This document shows, in pieces, positions 1 to 12,534 of a stretch of DNA of 64,000 bases; the first letter of the stretch is position 1; each line of letters opens with the position of its first letter. The stretch is from positions 16,693,082 through 16,757,081 of the forward strand of contig NC_079206.1 in NCBI RefSeq assembly GCF_026745355.1, in the 5' to 3' direction. The notes beneath the pieces were generated by a model that saw only the letters and a list, made by a program, of their open reading frames with translations, searched no databases and was not told where the DNA came from. This DNA is from Beta vulgaris subsp. vulgaris. Its lineage: Eukaryota > Streptophyta > Magnoliopsida > Caryophyllales > Amaranthaceae. Both the position numbers and the translations under genes were made by a program.

Positions 1-50
1 ACACATGTTCCTTTCTTTTACCCTAATGTACATTGCATATTGACATGCAG

Positions 51-2552
51 GGTACCAATTGGTGTGCTGAGGGCCAGGGCAAGGAAAAGTGCCCAAGCGT
101 ATGTTCATTGACACATTCATTTTTACACATTGTTGTACTTCTTTTACGTTCATTTTTACACATAACTACATTTGCACCTACATCTTACAGCACCCGCCCC
201 AGTAAGAGAATGAAAATTTCAACTTCCAAGGCTGCCACAACTTCCAAGGCTGCCAAGGGCAAGTCCCCACTTGAAGCAGATACCACAAAGCCTGACAAGA
301 GGAAAGCACCAGAGCAGGCCCTGAAAATCAGAATTGGCAAGGGTTCACCTCCCAAACAAAAGAAGGCTGCTAAGTCCAGGTATAGTGAATGAACAATAAA
401 ATATTCGTGTCTGTACATTATTTATCCAGTCATGTATATTATTTCTGCATGACATGAACACTAGTATTTGCTGATTGTACTTTTTGTGTAATTGAATGTA
501 CACTGTTATTATACCTTGGTTGTACATTATGTATTCTTCTAGTCAGACTGATTATGTTCTATGTACATTGTAATTGGTTAAAATGAACATTCCATTTCTT
601 TGTGCATTATAACAAGCATGTACACTATTATTCTGTTGGATGTACATGTACAATAGTATGTATCTGAATGTTCAACTTTTGTAATTGAATGTACACCTGG
701 CTATACCTTGTTTGTACATTATGTATTTTCTAGTCAGACTGGTTATGTTCTGTGTACATTGTAATTGGTTTAAATGAACATTCCATTTCTTTGTGCATTA
801 TGACAAACATGTACACTATTATTCTGTTGGATGTACATGTACAATAGTATGTGTCTGAATGATCATATTTTGTAATTGAATGTACACTCTTGCTATACCT
901 TGTTTGTACATTATGTATTTTCTAGTCAGATTGGTGATGTTCTGTGTACATTGTAATTGGTTTAAATGAACATTCCATTTCTTTGTGCATTATGACAAGC
1001 ATGTACACTATTATTCTGTTGGATGTACATGTGCACTATTATTTATCTGAATGTATTTCTTGTGTAATTGAATGTAGAATGTTGCTATACCTTGTTTGTA
1101 TACTCAAATGAACATTGCACTTTCTTCGTACATTATGTCAAGCATGTACACTATTATTCTATTGGATGTACATGTACAATAGTATTTTCTGAATGTACTT
1201 TTTGTGTTATTGAATGTACACTGGTGCTATGCCTTGTTTGTACAATAGTCAGACTGGTTATTGAATGTACATTGTAATTGCCCAAAATGAACATTGCACT
1301 CTCTTTAAATGTACATTGTAGTGATTCACCTCCTGATGTCAAGCCCCCACCAAAAAAGACAAAGAAACCTACTGAGCCTTGTGTGAAGGTCAGGCATAGT
1401 ACTACGCCATTCCAAGCCTTCATCGCTGCTATTGCTGATCAACCTGAGAAGAAGCAAGCAATCATTGACATGGGTTTCGGTGGTCTACTTGAGCTAGACA
1501 TGCCAAGGAATGACCCCATCTTCTGTGCTAGGCTCGTCAGCCGATTTTGTGTGGGTAGTGGCTCCCTCTTGTTACGCCGAGGCAAGGACATCGATATCAG
1601 GGAAATTGATGTCCACTTGGTGTATGGGATTCCACTAGGAGGCTTGGTCGTTGATGAGACCAAGGAATTGCAGGAGAATGATGCTGACTTCAGGAGTATG
1701 ATCGAGGACTGGAGGGAATATGTTGGCGTCCAGCGGGGTTCGCCATACAATTCTACAATGGCGACGCAGCTTGCTGATTCCGCAGTGCCAGTTACGGACA
1801 ACTGGAAGAGGACCTTCCTAGTGGTGGCCGTTAACTGCTGCATTAAATCAACCCTAAACCCCCAGCCTCTCACAAACTTCTTGTCAGCTACTATTGACAT
1901 TAACAACATCCCCAAGTACAACTGGTGCAAGTACACCATTGAATCATTGCTTCATTCAGCTTCTGCTTGGCAAGAGGACACCAGTAGATTCTTCGCTGGT
2001 CCTCTGCCTTTCTTACAGGTACACATTCTGCCAGTGTCTGCTCTTTTCTTGTGATGTTGCTACAGTAATGTACCTTGGCATTGTATTGATTGTTCATTAT
2101 TTTAGTCCATTTGTACATTATTTTTCCAACACTGAGTTCTAATGTACACTATTTCTTATCTCGTTGTACATTCATAGTTACATTATGTTGATACTGTCCC
2201 TATGTCCATTGCTTCTCATAATATGCCATTCTCTAATCTCTTCTTGATTGTTCACTATTTAAATGTGAATGACTTAATGTACATTACCCTATTTGGTCTA
2301 CTATTTCCTAGGTCTGCTATTTTGATCGTCTACAGAAGGAACTACACAAGCCTCCCCGTCAATTCCCGCTACTCTCTATATGGATTGACATTCCTAAACC
2401 TCACACAATTCATTTCTTCTCAGTTTGACAAGATCAAGCAACTGAGAATCCAGTACTGCATTGACATTCTTGTGAGCAAAGTCAACAACCGTGCTGCCTG
2501 GGTTGCTGATTCTGCCAAAGCACAAGCTAAAGGGAAGTCCAAACACACATAG
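51..2552 (+). pseudogene. MULE accessory protein, Ulp1-associated N-terminal domain type, 5' partial
   Basis: Exons that keep frame across GT-AG introns are 51-98, 191-379, 1322-2018 and 2312 onward. The first two give a lysine-rich linker. The third holds a globular domain with GFGGLLELDMP, a DVHLVYGIPLGGLVV stretch and NNIPKYNWCKYTIESLL, the layout of the N-terminal domain that accompanies Ulp1-type proteases in plant transposons. The fourth begins VCYFDRL. No protease His/Asp/Cys triad is visible. The spliced frame stops at 2426-2428, but a plausible lysine-rich tail continues in another frame to 2552, so a one-base frame change near 2420 is likely. The real start lies upstream of the window. 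Biochemical function is unknown; it is probably an element-encoded helper. It converges on the transposase gene, with about 600 bp between their 3' ends. Confidence 0.6.
491..1320 (+). repeat. Intronic tandem repeat, about 192-bp unit
   Basis: Inside the 380-1321 intron, the segment starting ATTGAATGTA recurs at 491, 684, 875, 1067 and 1209 (spacings 193, 191, 192 and 142). Units share a TGTACATTATGTATT stretch, GTACATTGTAATTGG and GAACATTCCATTTC. The fourth unit is shortened. Confidence 0.85.
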
Positions 2553-3156
2553 ATTCAACTCCGCACTCTTCCAACAATTTCTAATAGTCACTTTTTGTTG
2601 TACTAAACCAAACATTTCTACTGTTAACAAAACAATACCATTACTTTTGTATAGCAACAACTACTACCTTTTGAGCTGCTAACTTCAAAATATTTGACAT
2701 ATTATATAGGTCGTACATTATCATTCCTTTTATGTTCACATCAATTTTCTCCATAGTTCAAACATTTAAATAATTATACACACTTCATAACATATCTTCA
2801 AATAATAACCTCCTGCTTTCAAGTGATTCCAAACATTCAAAAGTGTGACTTCACCATTTATAAATCACATGTGCCAAAATACAAACTTCTTTACCCATAT
2901 CTCTAGCATGTACATTATCAAATACTTTCATGTACACTGCCTAGAGTTAACATATACACCAATTATAGACATTGTATAAGTTAACACAACCTCCAAGTCA
3001 TAATCAGCAGTTTTTTGGGTGTTTTGGACCAAGTACAACATGAATGAGCTACATCCACTACAAAAGTGTATCAACAACTCATTCATGGTGGACTACGTTT
3101 CATTTCCCAAAAAGCTCATCAAAAATATTCATGTTAGGTGACCAAAATATCGCCTC

Positions 3157-6100
3157 TCAATTACCAAACAGCTTCTCAGAATATTCGTGGTACACTTCCA
3201 AGGCGGCTTTGTGATGCGGCTGCTCAACTTTACTACCTTCCCCAGGGATGTGGTTAATAGGGAAATAATCATCAGGGCCATACACATCAAGAAGAGACTT
3301 ATTCTGTGTTGAGTGAGCTACAGTGCTTTCTTCAGGGATATCAATGTATTCCTGTAATAGTCAAAGTTAGCTGCCTACACTAATTTCAAAAAATTAACTT
3401 ACAATTACACTGACCATTTCTCCTGTTGAAAATGTACAACATAATGAAGACACAAAGAACATTCTTAATATATAGAATGTACATCGTTTCAATATGTCAT
3501 CATATTATCCTACTACCAAATAAATTCTACAATGAACATGTAACAAAAACAGATGAACACATATAATACCAATGTACATCAAAAACAAAAATATGCCATC
3601 ATGATATCCTACTATTCAAATTATCCAATAATGAACATGTTACAATAACAGATGAACATCTTAGGGATACAATTGTACAATGATTACCTGGACAGATTTT
3701 TGCGCTTTTGCCTTGTTCCTCAATGCAGCTTTCTCAGCAGTTTTCTTCCACCCTCTTAACCTGTTCACCTGCTTCTCCACAGTGCTTTTCAACCTTACAT
3801 TTCTAGTTCCTTTCTTCCTCTTCTTAGGTGGATCTTTAACAACAGGATATATAACAAATTTTGCACGTCATCAATGGTGATTGATTCATCAACTTTCCCA
3901 ATAAGCAACCCAACCTTTGCCTTCAAATCACTTAAAGCATTCTCCACAACTTTCCTAGCAGCTATGTCATGTTGAGTTGAATTAATTATGGATAAAGCAT
4001 CCCTTGTAGTTTGAACACGCCACACCGCCGCTTGAACAATGTTTCATCCTTCCCAACGTCATCATCAACTCTTGTACACATAGCATGTTTTGCCCATCTA
4101 CCCAAAATGTATCTTTGGGGAATTTTTTCAACATTATGTATGTGAAAAATCCTCAATGAATGGGAACACAATAAACCCATCTTAGTGAAATACTTGCATG
4201 TGCAATCAATTGTCATATTTTCTTGGTCATATCTAACAAGATGCATTAGATATTCTTTCTCAGTGCGTCCCACATGGTATTCAAAGAAAGGGGGGTCATA
4301 CTTGACTAGTTTCTGGCAAAATGACGCACCTCTTATGAAATTTTCCTCAAACGTCAAATAACAGCCACAGTGTATATCTTCTTCGCCTCATTTAGTAACT
4401 TAACATCTACAAATGCTAGATGTTTGTTGCCATTAAGTGCATTGTAATCTTCACCATTCTCCCTATCCCTCCATTCCTCAACAACATCTATAAAAACCTT
4501 GTAGAAATCACAAAGGCCTTGCATGCTATGAAGCCTTTGATTCAAGGAATGGTTTGTAGTCTCACTTCTTTGAGAAGACAGCACCCCTCCTGAGAAGTAA
4601 TCCTTGGAGTAAACTGGACACCACATCTTCCTTAACTTGTACAACCTAATCAACCAAGGACATGCAGCGCACTTGTACTTGGTAATCATACTGCATACAT
4701 AATACAGTAAACATTTATGATAAATCCAATGATCATGCCCCTTAAACCAATGAACAATATGAGTTATTGAATGAACATAAATTTGTCCACATTCATATAA
4801 TACTGTACATTACATCATGACATACTGTACAAAACACATACTAATAATGTACATTAATTCAACATTATTTCATTCATTTAATAATGTACATTCACTCTCT
4901 CAACACTCATTTAATAATGTACATTAAATCATTGCAATTATTCAGATCAGAAAAACATACTAATTCTCTAAATTCAAAAATATTCATTATGCATTGAACA
5001 TTGTGATGAATCTAATGAACATTAAGCTTACAACAATGTACAATTACCTTGTCCAGTAGTGCTTGAACTCACTCTTGGTCTCACAATGTTTTAGAACATA
5101 ATTGAATAGATCCACAAATCCAGCCTTTCCCCTCAAACCTTTGATATTGTTGATGGAATTTTTCCCGATGTGCCATATACACAAACGATGTATAACATTG
5201 GGAAAAACAATGCTTATAGCCTTCGCCATCGCAGCATCTTGGTCAGTCATAATGGTAATCGGCGACCTACCTCCCATACTCTTCAAAAACGAGTCAAACA
5301 ACCACACAAAAGAATCGGTGTCTTCGTTCAATAGGAAACCAACACCAAACATCACGTTCCTTTGGTGATGGTTCATCCCAACAAACGGACCACAAATCAT
5401 CCCATACTTATTCGTACGGTACGTCGTATCATGAACAACTAGATCTCCAAACACTTCATAATCCTTTCTCATTCTTCCATCCCTCCAGAAAAAACTTATT
5501 AAGTGCTCTATAGCATCTAGTCGAACGTCATAATAAAAATCATATTCCGCTGCTTGTCTTTGCGTAAAGTTCTTTATCAGTTGGTTACTATCACAACCAT
5601 CAAGTTCTTTCTTTCTTTGAGTAGCAACTGCATCATAAGCATCTCTGTTCACAAACCCAAGATTTGGAGATCCCCCCGCTTCCTTCCTCAATACACGCAC
5701 AGCTTCAGCAACCCCCACTCCACAACTTCTCAAATTATTAATCATATGCAATTGTTCAACTGTCACTTTCCTATGAGATCTTATTAAATGTCTTTGTTTC
5801 AATGGCACCATGGGGTGATTGTGAATCATATGGTGCTTAGTAACAATAAAAAATCCAGAGTCTTTGGATACATCCAAATTGAATAAACGCTTTACATCCA
5901 CAACGTTGATCAAGCTTAGTGAATGCCTGTGCCAAGAAGAACATCATGTATATTCTAGTGAACATTGGCTTTGCAGTAATGAACATCCGCATTGTTTTTT
6001 TTAACACTATGATTTGAAAAACAAAAAAACAAACTAATGTATACTAATTTTACCACTATATATAATAACATCTGATATACTAATGTACATATTATCATCA

Positions 6101-7189
6101 CCACACCTCAAGTATACTCCAGTGAACATTTGCTTTTAGTTATATATAAATTATATGTACATATTGTCATGACCTACATTAAACCACACAAACATAACAC
6201 ATACCTTAAGCACACCACCTTTTGTGTCTTTCAATCCTTCCCGACTACAAACTAAAAAACGTTGTCTGATTGTCTTTGTTTCATATCTCCAACAAACTTT
6301 GCCCTTCCGGATACCAAATCCGCATTTAAATGCATACTCATCGTATAATTTGTAAGCTTCTTCATCGTTGGCAACTTCTTTGTGTATCAATTCAGATGTC
6401 TCACACTCAACATATTCTGCAGACAAAAAAAAATTAATTAAACATAACTAATATTTACCCTCATATAGAATAATGTACATTGAATGTCCCTTTAAATGAT
6501 AACTGTAACAACAATGATTAGTAACACATAACAAATATTAACAATAATATAAAATAATGTACATTGGATGTCACTGAATTGGTCAGTAAATTATCCTAAC
6601 TGTACTATTGTCTTTGATGCACGTAAATTACATCATTCCCACTTTCTCCCTCCATTTGGCAAATTCATTATCATGAAACACATAAACCTTTACACATGCC
6701 AAACACTGAAACATCCCAAAACAGTATAGGTTTGCACCTTTTGGGGATTTATAATAGACATACATAAATATAAGGAACATTCCAATCAACAGGACAATAA
6801 ATGAAAAATAAATGAGGCAAGGCATTAAATTGTTCTTGCATGATAAATTAGAGTGAGTGACTGACTTATGTAACTACCAAACTTAAAATTGACTGCGCAT
6901 ATTGACCCTTCATGGGATAACATTAAACATATCTGACATACGTAACCAAAGTACAAAATGCCACTGTACATTAACAGTCAACCAATTGTACAGTTTTAAT
7001 ACCCCAATGTACATTATAATATTCTTGCACATCAACTAACATGCATTTGTACATTAAAAAAGAGCTTGGTAGCTACATACCATTCTTCTTCTCTAATTCA
7101 TCTTCTTCACTTCCTCCTTCATTCCCTAAATCTTCCATTGCATTATCAAGAACAACATTATCAACATCGTTTTCACTAATATCTTCCAT
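3157..7189 (-). pseudogene. FAR1/FHY3-family MULE transposase, five exons, four frame changes
   Basis: Exons on the minus strand: 7189-7081, 6416-6205, 5926-5048, 4690-3688 and 3351-3157, all GT-AG with phases that agree. Exon 1 is acidic (start MEDISEND). Exons 2-3 hold the FAR1 DNA-binding zinc finger (FLVCSREG, RCGCKAF, HNHP). Exon 3 holds the MULE DDE core (VVHDTTYRTN, TDQDAAM, CIWHI). Exon 4 holds the SWIM finger CTCKYFTKMGLLCSH, a helical region and a basic segment with DPPKKRKK. Exon 5 ends EKLFGN-stop. Frames break near 5880, 4362, 4020 and 3860, each at a short homopolymer, with no substitution stop codon seen. Family role (known): binds element ends and cuts DNA in the nucleus. It may be decayed, or intact with assembly indels. 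Confidence 0.85.
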
Positions 7190-8816
7190 TTTTCCAACTT
7201 TTGTATCATAAAACTTGCAAAGATTTTAAAAATACAAACCGAAAATCACCCAAAGTAAATTCTGCCAAATTATCATATAAATTTATGAAACTCAGAAAGA
7301 AATCAATGAAGAACAAAAAAAAAAAAAACGAGAGAGACTTTAAATGCTTCTACATAAATTTATGAGAGAGAAATAGAATGAATGATTGATTGATGTAAGT
7401 TACAAAGTACACCATGACATACCATGAGCTAAAGTCAGCTGGCCCACTTCAAAAAAGGCGCCAAACTCACCCCCAATTCAGCCAAACTTTGCCCCCCCCC
7501 CCTAAACTACACAAAACGCTGTCGTTTTGCACGAGGTGTAGGTTCCTCCGTGCAGGATCTAAATTGCGCTTCCTTTCAACCTATTGATTGCTTATTCCAC
7601 GTGGTAATGTAAATGCAAGGATTTGCTTTCCTTTGCTTGCCTTCAATCACGCCCAAATTGTGAATACTGATTGGTTTCATTTATAACAACAATTGTGAAT
7701 CATATCACAGTTTATGGAAAGCAAATCATACCAAAGGAAATAAGCACACAGAATATGCATATCACCTAAAGTTCATGAATTTTCCATATAGCCAAGTGTC
7801 ATAAATACCATCCATGCATGTTAAGGTGTTTTTTTAAAAAAAAAATCCTTGCATTTACATTACCAAACACGTTACTTCAAGGAATTTGGTATAAATAGAC
7901 AACTTACTTGCATCATATTACCTCTGTTACCCAGACTCGGCATTTTTTGGCATATACCCGGGTTGTTACGACACGACACTGGCTCGGGTATGAAATACGA
8001 GCCGGGTCCTCCATATTGCACTCGGACACGGAAAATCCTAATTCGAACGCGAAGAGGAGAAAAGAAGAAGAGGAGAAGACGAGAACTTACTTGACGGCCG
8101 ACAAGAGCTTCGAACTTGTCGGAGCCGCCATCGCCGGTCAGTTTCTTTCTTCTTTTTCTTCACTTCTTTTATTTCTTCGCTTCTGAGTTCTCTGTCCTTT
8201 CTTTCTTCTCTCTCTTCGTCCTTCGATCTTATGTTGTTCTCTTTTTTCTTTTTCATTTTCTTTTTTCCCTTTGTGGCCACGTGACTTTTCCTCTCTTTAC
8301 CTTTTTGTTTTTCCTTTTCTTCTTCTATTTTGCTTTCTTTTTTTAACACTACTTTTAGGTGGTTGTTTTTTCTAAACAACTACTTAATTTATTGTTATAT
8401 TATAATTAAATAATTATAAACTTAAAATTAGTATTAAATATTATATTATAAAATATTAATTTTGACATACCCGTACTCGTGTCCAAATCTTGGAGAGAGT
8501 CCCCGTGTCCTGATATTTTGGAAGTGACGTAACCGACACTCGAATCCGTACCATATACAACACTCCTAGCTGAGTCCAGGTAACATAGCATATTACACTC
8601 TGACCACGTATCACAACCTCCACTACTCCATTCAAGACCCTCTTGCAATTTGTTGCAATGGAGAATTCACTCATTTCGGAAGAAAAAACCCACAAGCACC
8701 ACATCAGTAGCAGCGCAGACATAAGCTAGAGAGAGGAAGCAGTAACACCAACCAGTGGGATCCTGTAAGAAAATAATAAAAAGCTTGATTATATTGATTA
8801 AAGTGTGGTAGAATAT
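7190..8816. other. Intergenic stretch; CT-rich tract and poly-C, no supported gene
   Basis: It holds a 13-base C run at about 7494, then GC-richer sequence (7960-8140) leading into a C/T-rich tract (8130-8340) like a plant 5' leader. Related CGGACACGG and CGTGTCC strings occur at about 8024 and 8510. The open frames here are low complexity and I do not call them genes. Confidence 0.5.
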
Positions 8817-10342
8817 CACTAGTAGAATAATTGCTTATTGCTGCGGTAATATTGATGCGGTTTTACCCATACGCAGCAATATATCACGTAAAAACAAAAT
8901 GAAAAATATAAAATACCCATATTGCTGCGGTTTCGGCCAAAAATCGCAGCAATATGGTTTCAATAGAAATTTTTTAAAAATTTTAGACTATCTGACCAAA
9001 AATATTGCTGCGGTTTCTAGCAAGAAGCGCAACAATATATTAAAATAATATAAATAAATATTAATTAAACATATTGCTGCGGTTTTAAACAAACCGCATC
9101 AATATGCTTTTGAAATTAATATTAAAGAGTCGAACTAGGGTTTCGCTTCACGCACGCCTCACTCTTTCCTTTCATGAGTTCTCCTCTCTCTCTTCCTCTC
9201 ATCTTCTCTCTCCTCCCCTCAATAGTTCACGCCTATCTTTTCTCTCTCTTCCTCATCAGTTTCTTTCATCTTCTCTCTCCTCTCTTCTCTCTTCTGGTCA
9301 CCGGTCGACGCTTCAAAAGTTCATCTTCTCTCATCTCCGTTCGACGGTCGTCGTTTCTCTCTCTTCTGGTGGTGGTTTGATAGTTCATCTTCTCTCATCT
9401 CCTTCGTTCATATGGTGCGTCGCCCAAGCTAGGGTTTCGGCTGACAAGGTCGTCTTCGCTCGTCTCGTGCGTCTGCGGTGGTCGAATTGGCTCGTCGGCA
9501 TCTCGAGGAGTGAGAGGCGTTGGTCGCCGTCGATGATCCACCAGCAAACAGCAACCAGTTTTTTTTTCAATATTATGTTATTTTTCATTAGCAACAACAA
9601 CTAGTAAGAGGCGTTGCCGCCGTTGGTCCTTCGCCGTCGAGGAAGAGAGGATCTGATTTTTGTTTTTTTTAGAATCAATAGTATGTTCAAGGTTTCTGAT
9701 TTTTTCATTTTTTAGAATCAATATTTTATTGAAGGTTACTATTTTTATGTTTTTTTTTTTTGTATTTTTCGTATGTTCAGTGTAGTGTAATTGTAATTTT
9801 TGTTTCTTGTAACTATTTTGTATCTCAGAATTTTTTTTTTCGTTAATTTCATTTTCGTTTTTTACAGTTTTTTTTATTTTTGTTTTTTAGTTTGTTCAGT
9901 TTTCTTATTGTTGGTTTTTTCTTTTTTAGTTTCACTTCATTTTTTGGTGGAGGTTTATGATTTTTTACTATTTTTATGAATTTTTTTATCTTCAAATTTA
10001 ATGGCAAAAATGCAAAAAAAAATAAAAAAATAATTACACCTGTACCTATTGCTGCGGTTTTCTCAAGAAACCGCAGCAATATGTCTATTTTTTATTATTA
10101 AATATAGCATATTGCTGCGATTTTTCCTAAAAACCGCAGCAATATACTTTATGAATCTGATATAAAATATATATATTGTTGCGGTTTTACCCAAAAACCG
10201 CTGCAATATGTTCTTATTGCTGTGGTTTAAAACCGCAGCAATACATCAATTACCTATTGATGCCCCCTTAATTGCTGCGCGGCCAAAACCGCCGCAATAG
10301 GCCACTTTTTGACCGCAGCAATAAGCATTTATTTTACTAGTG
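8817..10342. mobile_element. Non-autonomous CACTA (En/Spm) element
   Basis: It starts CACTAGTAGAATAATTGC and ends with the inverted form of CACTAGTAAAATAAATGC; the 31-bp TIRs differ at two positions. The target duplication is TAT (8814-8816 and 10343-10345). Both subterminal regions carry many copies of ATTGCTGCGGTTT in both orientations, as expected for transposase-binding repeats. No transposase is encoded. The middle (9120-9600) is a C/T-rich leader-like segment with two CTAGGGTTT telo-box motifs, possibly captured host 5' sequence. Confidence 0.93.
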
Positions 10343-10529
10343 TATGTCAGTATATATAAAAAAAAAATAGAAAGATTATAGCTTCACAGTTAGCAGATTT
10401 ATGAGCTAATATTTGACTCTTAATTAAATACAATACATCATTAAGCTAAATAGAAAGATTAAATGCAATTTGTATCAATTTGGAGCTATTTCAGGTTATT
10501 TGTAAATTTATTTGATGTTATTTGTAAAA

Positions 10530-11445
10530 GGAAAAATTGATTTAGACATTCTCAACTATGGGCGTCCTGATAAAAGCAGTCTCAATTATCATTTTTTATT
10601 GTTGAGTCCCAACTTTAAACCCCCACTTTACACTGGTGGTCCAAGTCGACCGATGACTTGCGAAACCGGTAAAAAACCCTATTTTCCTTTTTTCTCTTTT
10701 TTTGATCTGTTCCTTCAACCTCTTCCTTCAGTCTTTCTCTCTCCTCCCTCCTTCCTCCCCTTCCCCTACCACCCCTTCTTTTCCCTCTCCCTTCCACCCA
10801 AATGACAACCTCTCTCTCACACCCGAAGCCCGAAGCTCGAAGCCCGTGAAACCCGAAGCCCGTGAAGCCCCTGCTACCGGCGCGGTTGTTGTTGGTTGCC
10901 GGTGATGGGTCGCGCAAACCTTGCTCGCATCTCTCTCTCTTTTAGCCGCTACTTTGGGGGGGAGGGGAAGTATTTCGGGTGCAGGGGAGGTGGGGGAAGG
11001 GGAAGGGTTTCGAAGGTTGGGGGATATATGGCGGGGGCAAGGGAGGGGAAAGAGGAGGTGGGGGAAGGGGAGGGTAGTGGAGGGGAAGGTTTCCGGAGCA
11101 GGGGGATGCGTGGCAGGGGAGGGCTGACTGGGGCAGGGGAAAGGGGAGGGGTTCCGGGGACAGGGGTGGTTAGGGATGCGTGGCTGGGGAGGGGTGTCAG
11201 GGGGCTGGCTGGGGAGGGGTGGCTGGTGCCAGAGGAGAGAAGGAGGGAGTAGTGAAGGAAGGAGGGAGAAAGAAGATTGAAAAAAAATTAAAAAATGGCA
11301 AATTACCTACTACAACAGGTTTTTTACCTGCTGGGACTACTATTGTAAAACACCCTTCAAAGTTGGGACTAAACAATAAAAAACGATAGTTGGGACTGTT
11401 TTTGTCAGGACACCCATAATTGGGACTGATTAAATCAATTTTTCC
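10530..11445. mobile_element. Non-autonomous MULE with long TIRs and perfect 9-bp TSD
   Basis: TIRs of about 130 bp begin GGAAAAATTGATTTA at both ends. The 9-bp duplication TTTGTAAAA lies at 10521-10529 and 11446-11454. The interior is strongly strand-asymmetric: C/T-rich at 10680-10810 and G-rich (many GGGG runs) at 10955-11260, with a short GC-rich stretch (CCCGAAGCCCG repeats) between. No transposase frame is seen. Confidence 0.92.
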
Positions 11446-11454
11446 TTTGTAAAA

Positions 11455-12151
11455 ATCTTTCAAGTCAATGTTGATTTGTTTCGTATCATTATTACTAAAT
11501 TATATATTTATTTTTCAACAAACTTAGCTTGTATCATTTCTCCTATTTCATTATTATTTTAGAACTCTTTATATACCTTATCATTAGTAATATGCAAATT
11601 AAACTGACATCATTTACAAGAGAAATATATAATATCATTACTACTCACTTTTATGTCACCAACAAATTTTCAACATTTTTCATTATTTTATTATCATTTT
11701 TCAATTCTTTATATACCTTATCATTATAGCGGAAACTTATATTTCCGTTGTTTCAAAATATTTGACACTTCTCCGGACACACTTGGCAACTAATTTTAAA
11801 TATTAATATGTCTAATTCCCTAAATGTAAAAATTATAAAATTAAAGTTGATAATGATAAAGTATATATCAAGAAAAATCAACTATATTTTTTTCGTATGT
11901 AGAAATCAGAAAACTCGATCAAAGGAAAATGTATGAATAATGCAAAAGTCAAACAATGTCATCGATTTTGAAACGGAGGTGGTATCATTCATAAGAGAAA
12001 TGATGCCGTTATTACTCACTTTTGTGTCATATAATGGCAAACTTGTATCATTAATCATTATTATCTCTTTCTGTCTCCAATACATTTCCTCATCCACCCT
12101 TATCTCTCTCTTCTCTTTCTTAATATATTCCACTAAACTACTAGTGTGATA
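11455..12151. other. AT-rich intergenic DNA, nothing recognised
   Basis: No frame with coding character and no clear repeat ends. Two loosely similar segments with ATACCTTATCATTA occur near 11571 and 11710. Confidence 0.5.
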
Positions 12152-12466
12152 CTCCCTCCGTTTCTCAAAGATCTTCCTTGTTAATGTTCCTATAGATACC
12201 AAGGATGATCCATTTGTGTGGGGTGTGGGATGGGTAAAGTAGGAGAGAGAAAGGGGTTAAGATAAATAAACAAATAAAATGGGGTTAAAGTAGGAGAGAG
12301 AAAGGAAGTAAAATTGAATTAATAATGTAATGGTGGACAGTTTGATAGGGACATGAGAGGGTAAAAAGGGGAAAAAAATTCCAAATATGAAATAAAGTAA
12401 AAGAGGAAGATCTTTTGGAAACGCACTTAAACTGAAAGAGGGAAGATCTTTAGGAAACGGAAGGAG
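12152..12466. mobile_element. Stowaway MITE (Tc1/mariner type)
   Basis: It starts CTCCCTCCGTTTC and ends GAAACGGAAGGAG, flanked by TA on both sides. Both arms contain AAGATCTTCC / GGAAGATCTT. It is the same family as the MITE at 55357-55674. Confidence 0.85.
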
Positions 12467-12534
12467 TATACCTTTAGAAAAAGACCAAAAAATCGCATAA
12501 GAGGTCTTGGAACTGTGACATCCTTACTTCCTAC

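Larger units (their letters stand above)
25..7015. repeat. Dispersed palindromic 10-mer AATGTACATT in introns and spacers
   Basis: Exact copies include 25, 1264, 1308, 2276, 4846, 4883, 4916, 6472, 6557 and 7006, with many one-off variants (TGTACATTA, AATGAACATT). I saw no exact copy in the coding exons of either gene of the MULE, nor in the remaining 57 kb. The 10-mer is its own reverse complement, so it is strand-neutral. Confidence 0.75.
1..7189. mobile_element. Body of a large Mutator-like element (FAR1-type MULE), left end outside window
   Basis: Two convergent multi-exon genes, an accessory gene on plus (to about 2552) and a FAR1/FHY3-type transposase on minus (7189 to 3157), are joined by shared noncoding composition: introns and spacers of both are filled with AATGTACATT and its variants. 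That composition ends near 7.1 kb. The shared motif is seen directly; that the two genes form one element is inference. Large plant MULEs with a transposase plus an Ulp1-associated protein are known. I could not find a right terminal inverted repeat; the left end lies before base 1. Confidence 0.6.

Noticed and set aside
491..1320. CRISPR-like spaced repeats
   Set aside because: The units are contiguous tandem repeats of about 192 bp in a plant intron, with no short repeat/unique spacer pattern.
8038..8379. Open frames on both strands of a C/T-rich tract
   Set aside because: Lys/Glu-rich or Phe/Leu-rich low-complexity translations with no domain words; a side effect of base composition.
10896..11252. 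Gly/Arg-rich open frames in the MULE at 10.5 kb
   Set aside because: Product of G-rich low-complexity sequence (GGGG runs); no conserved words.
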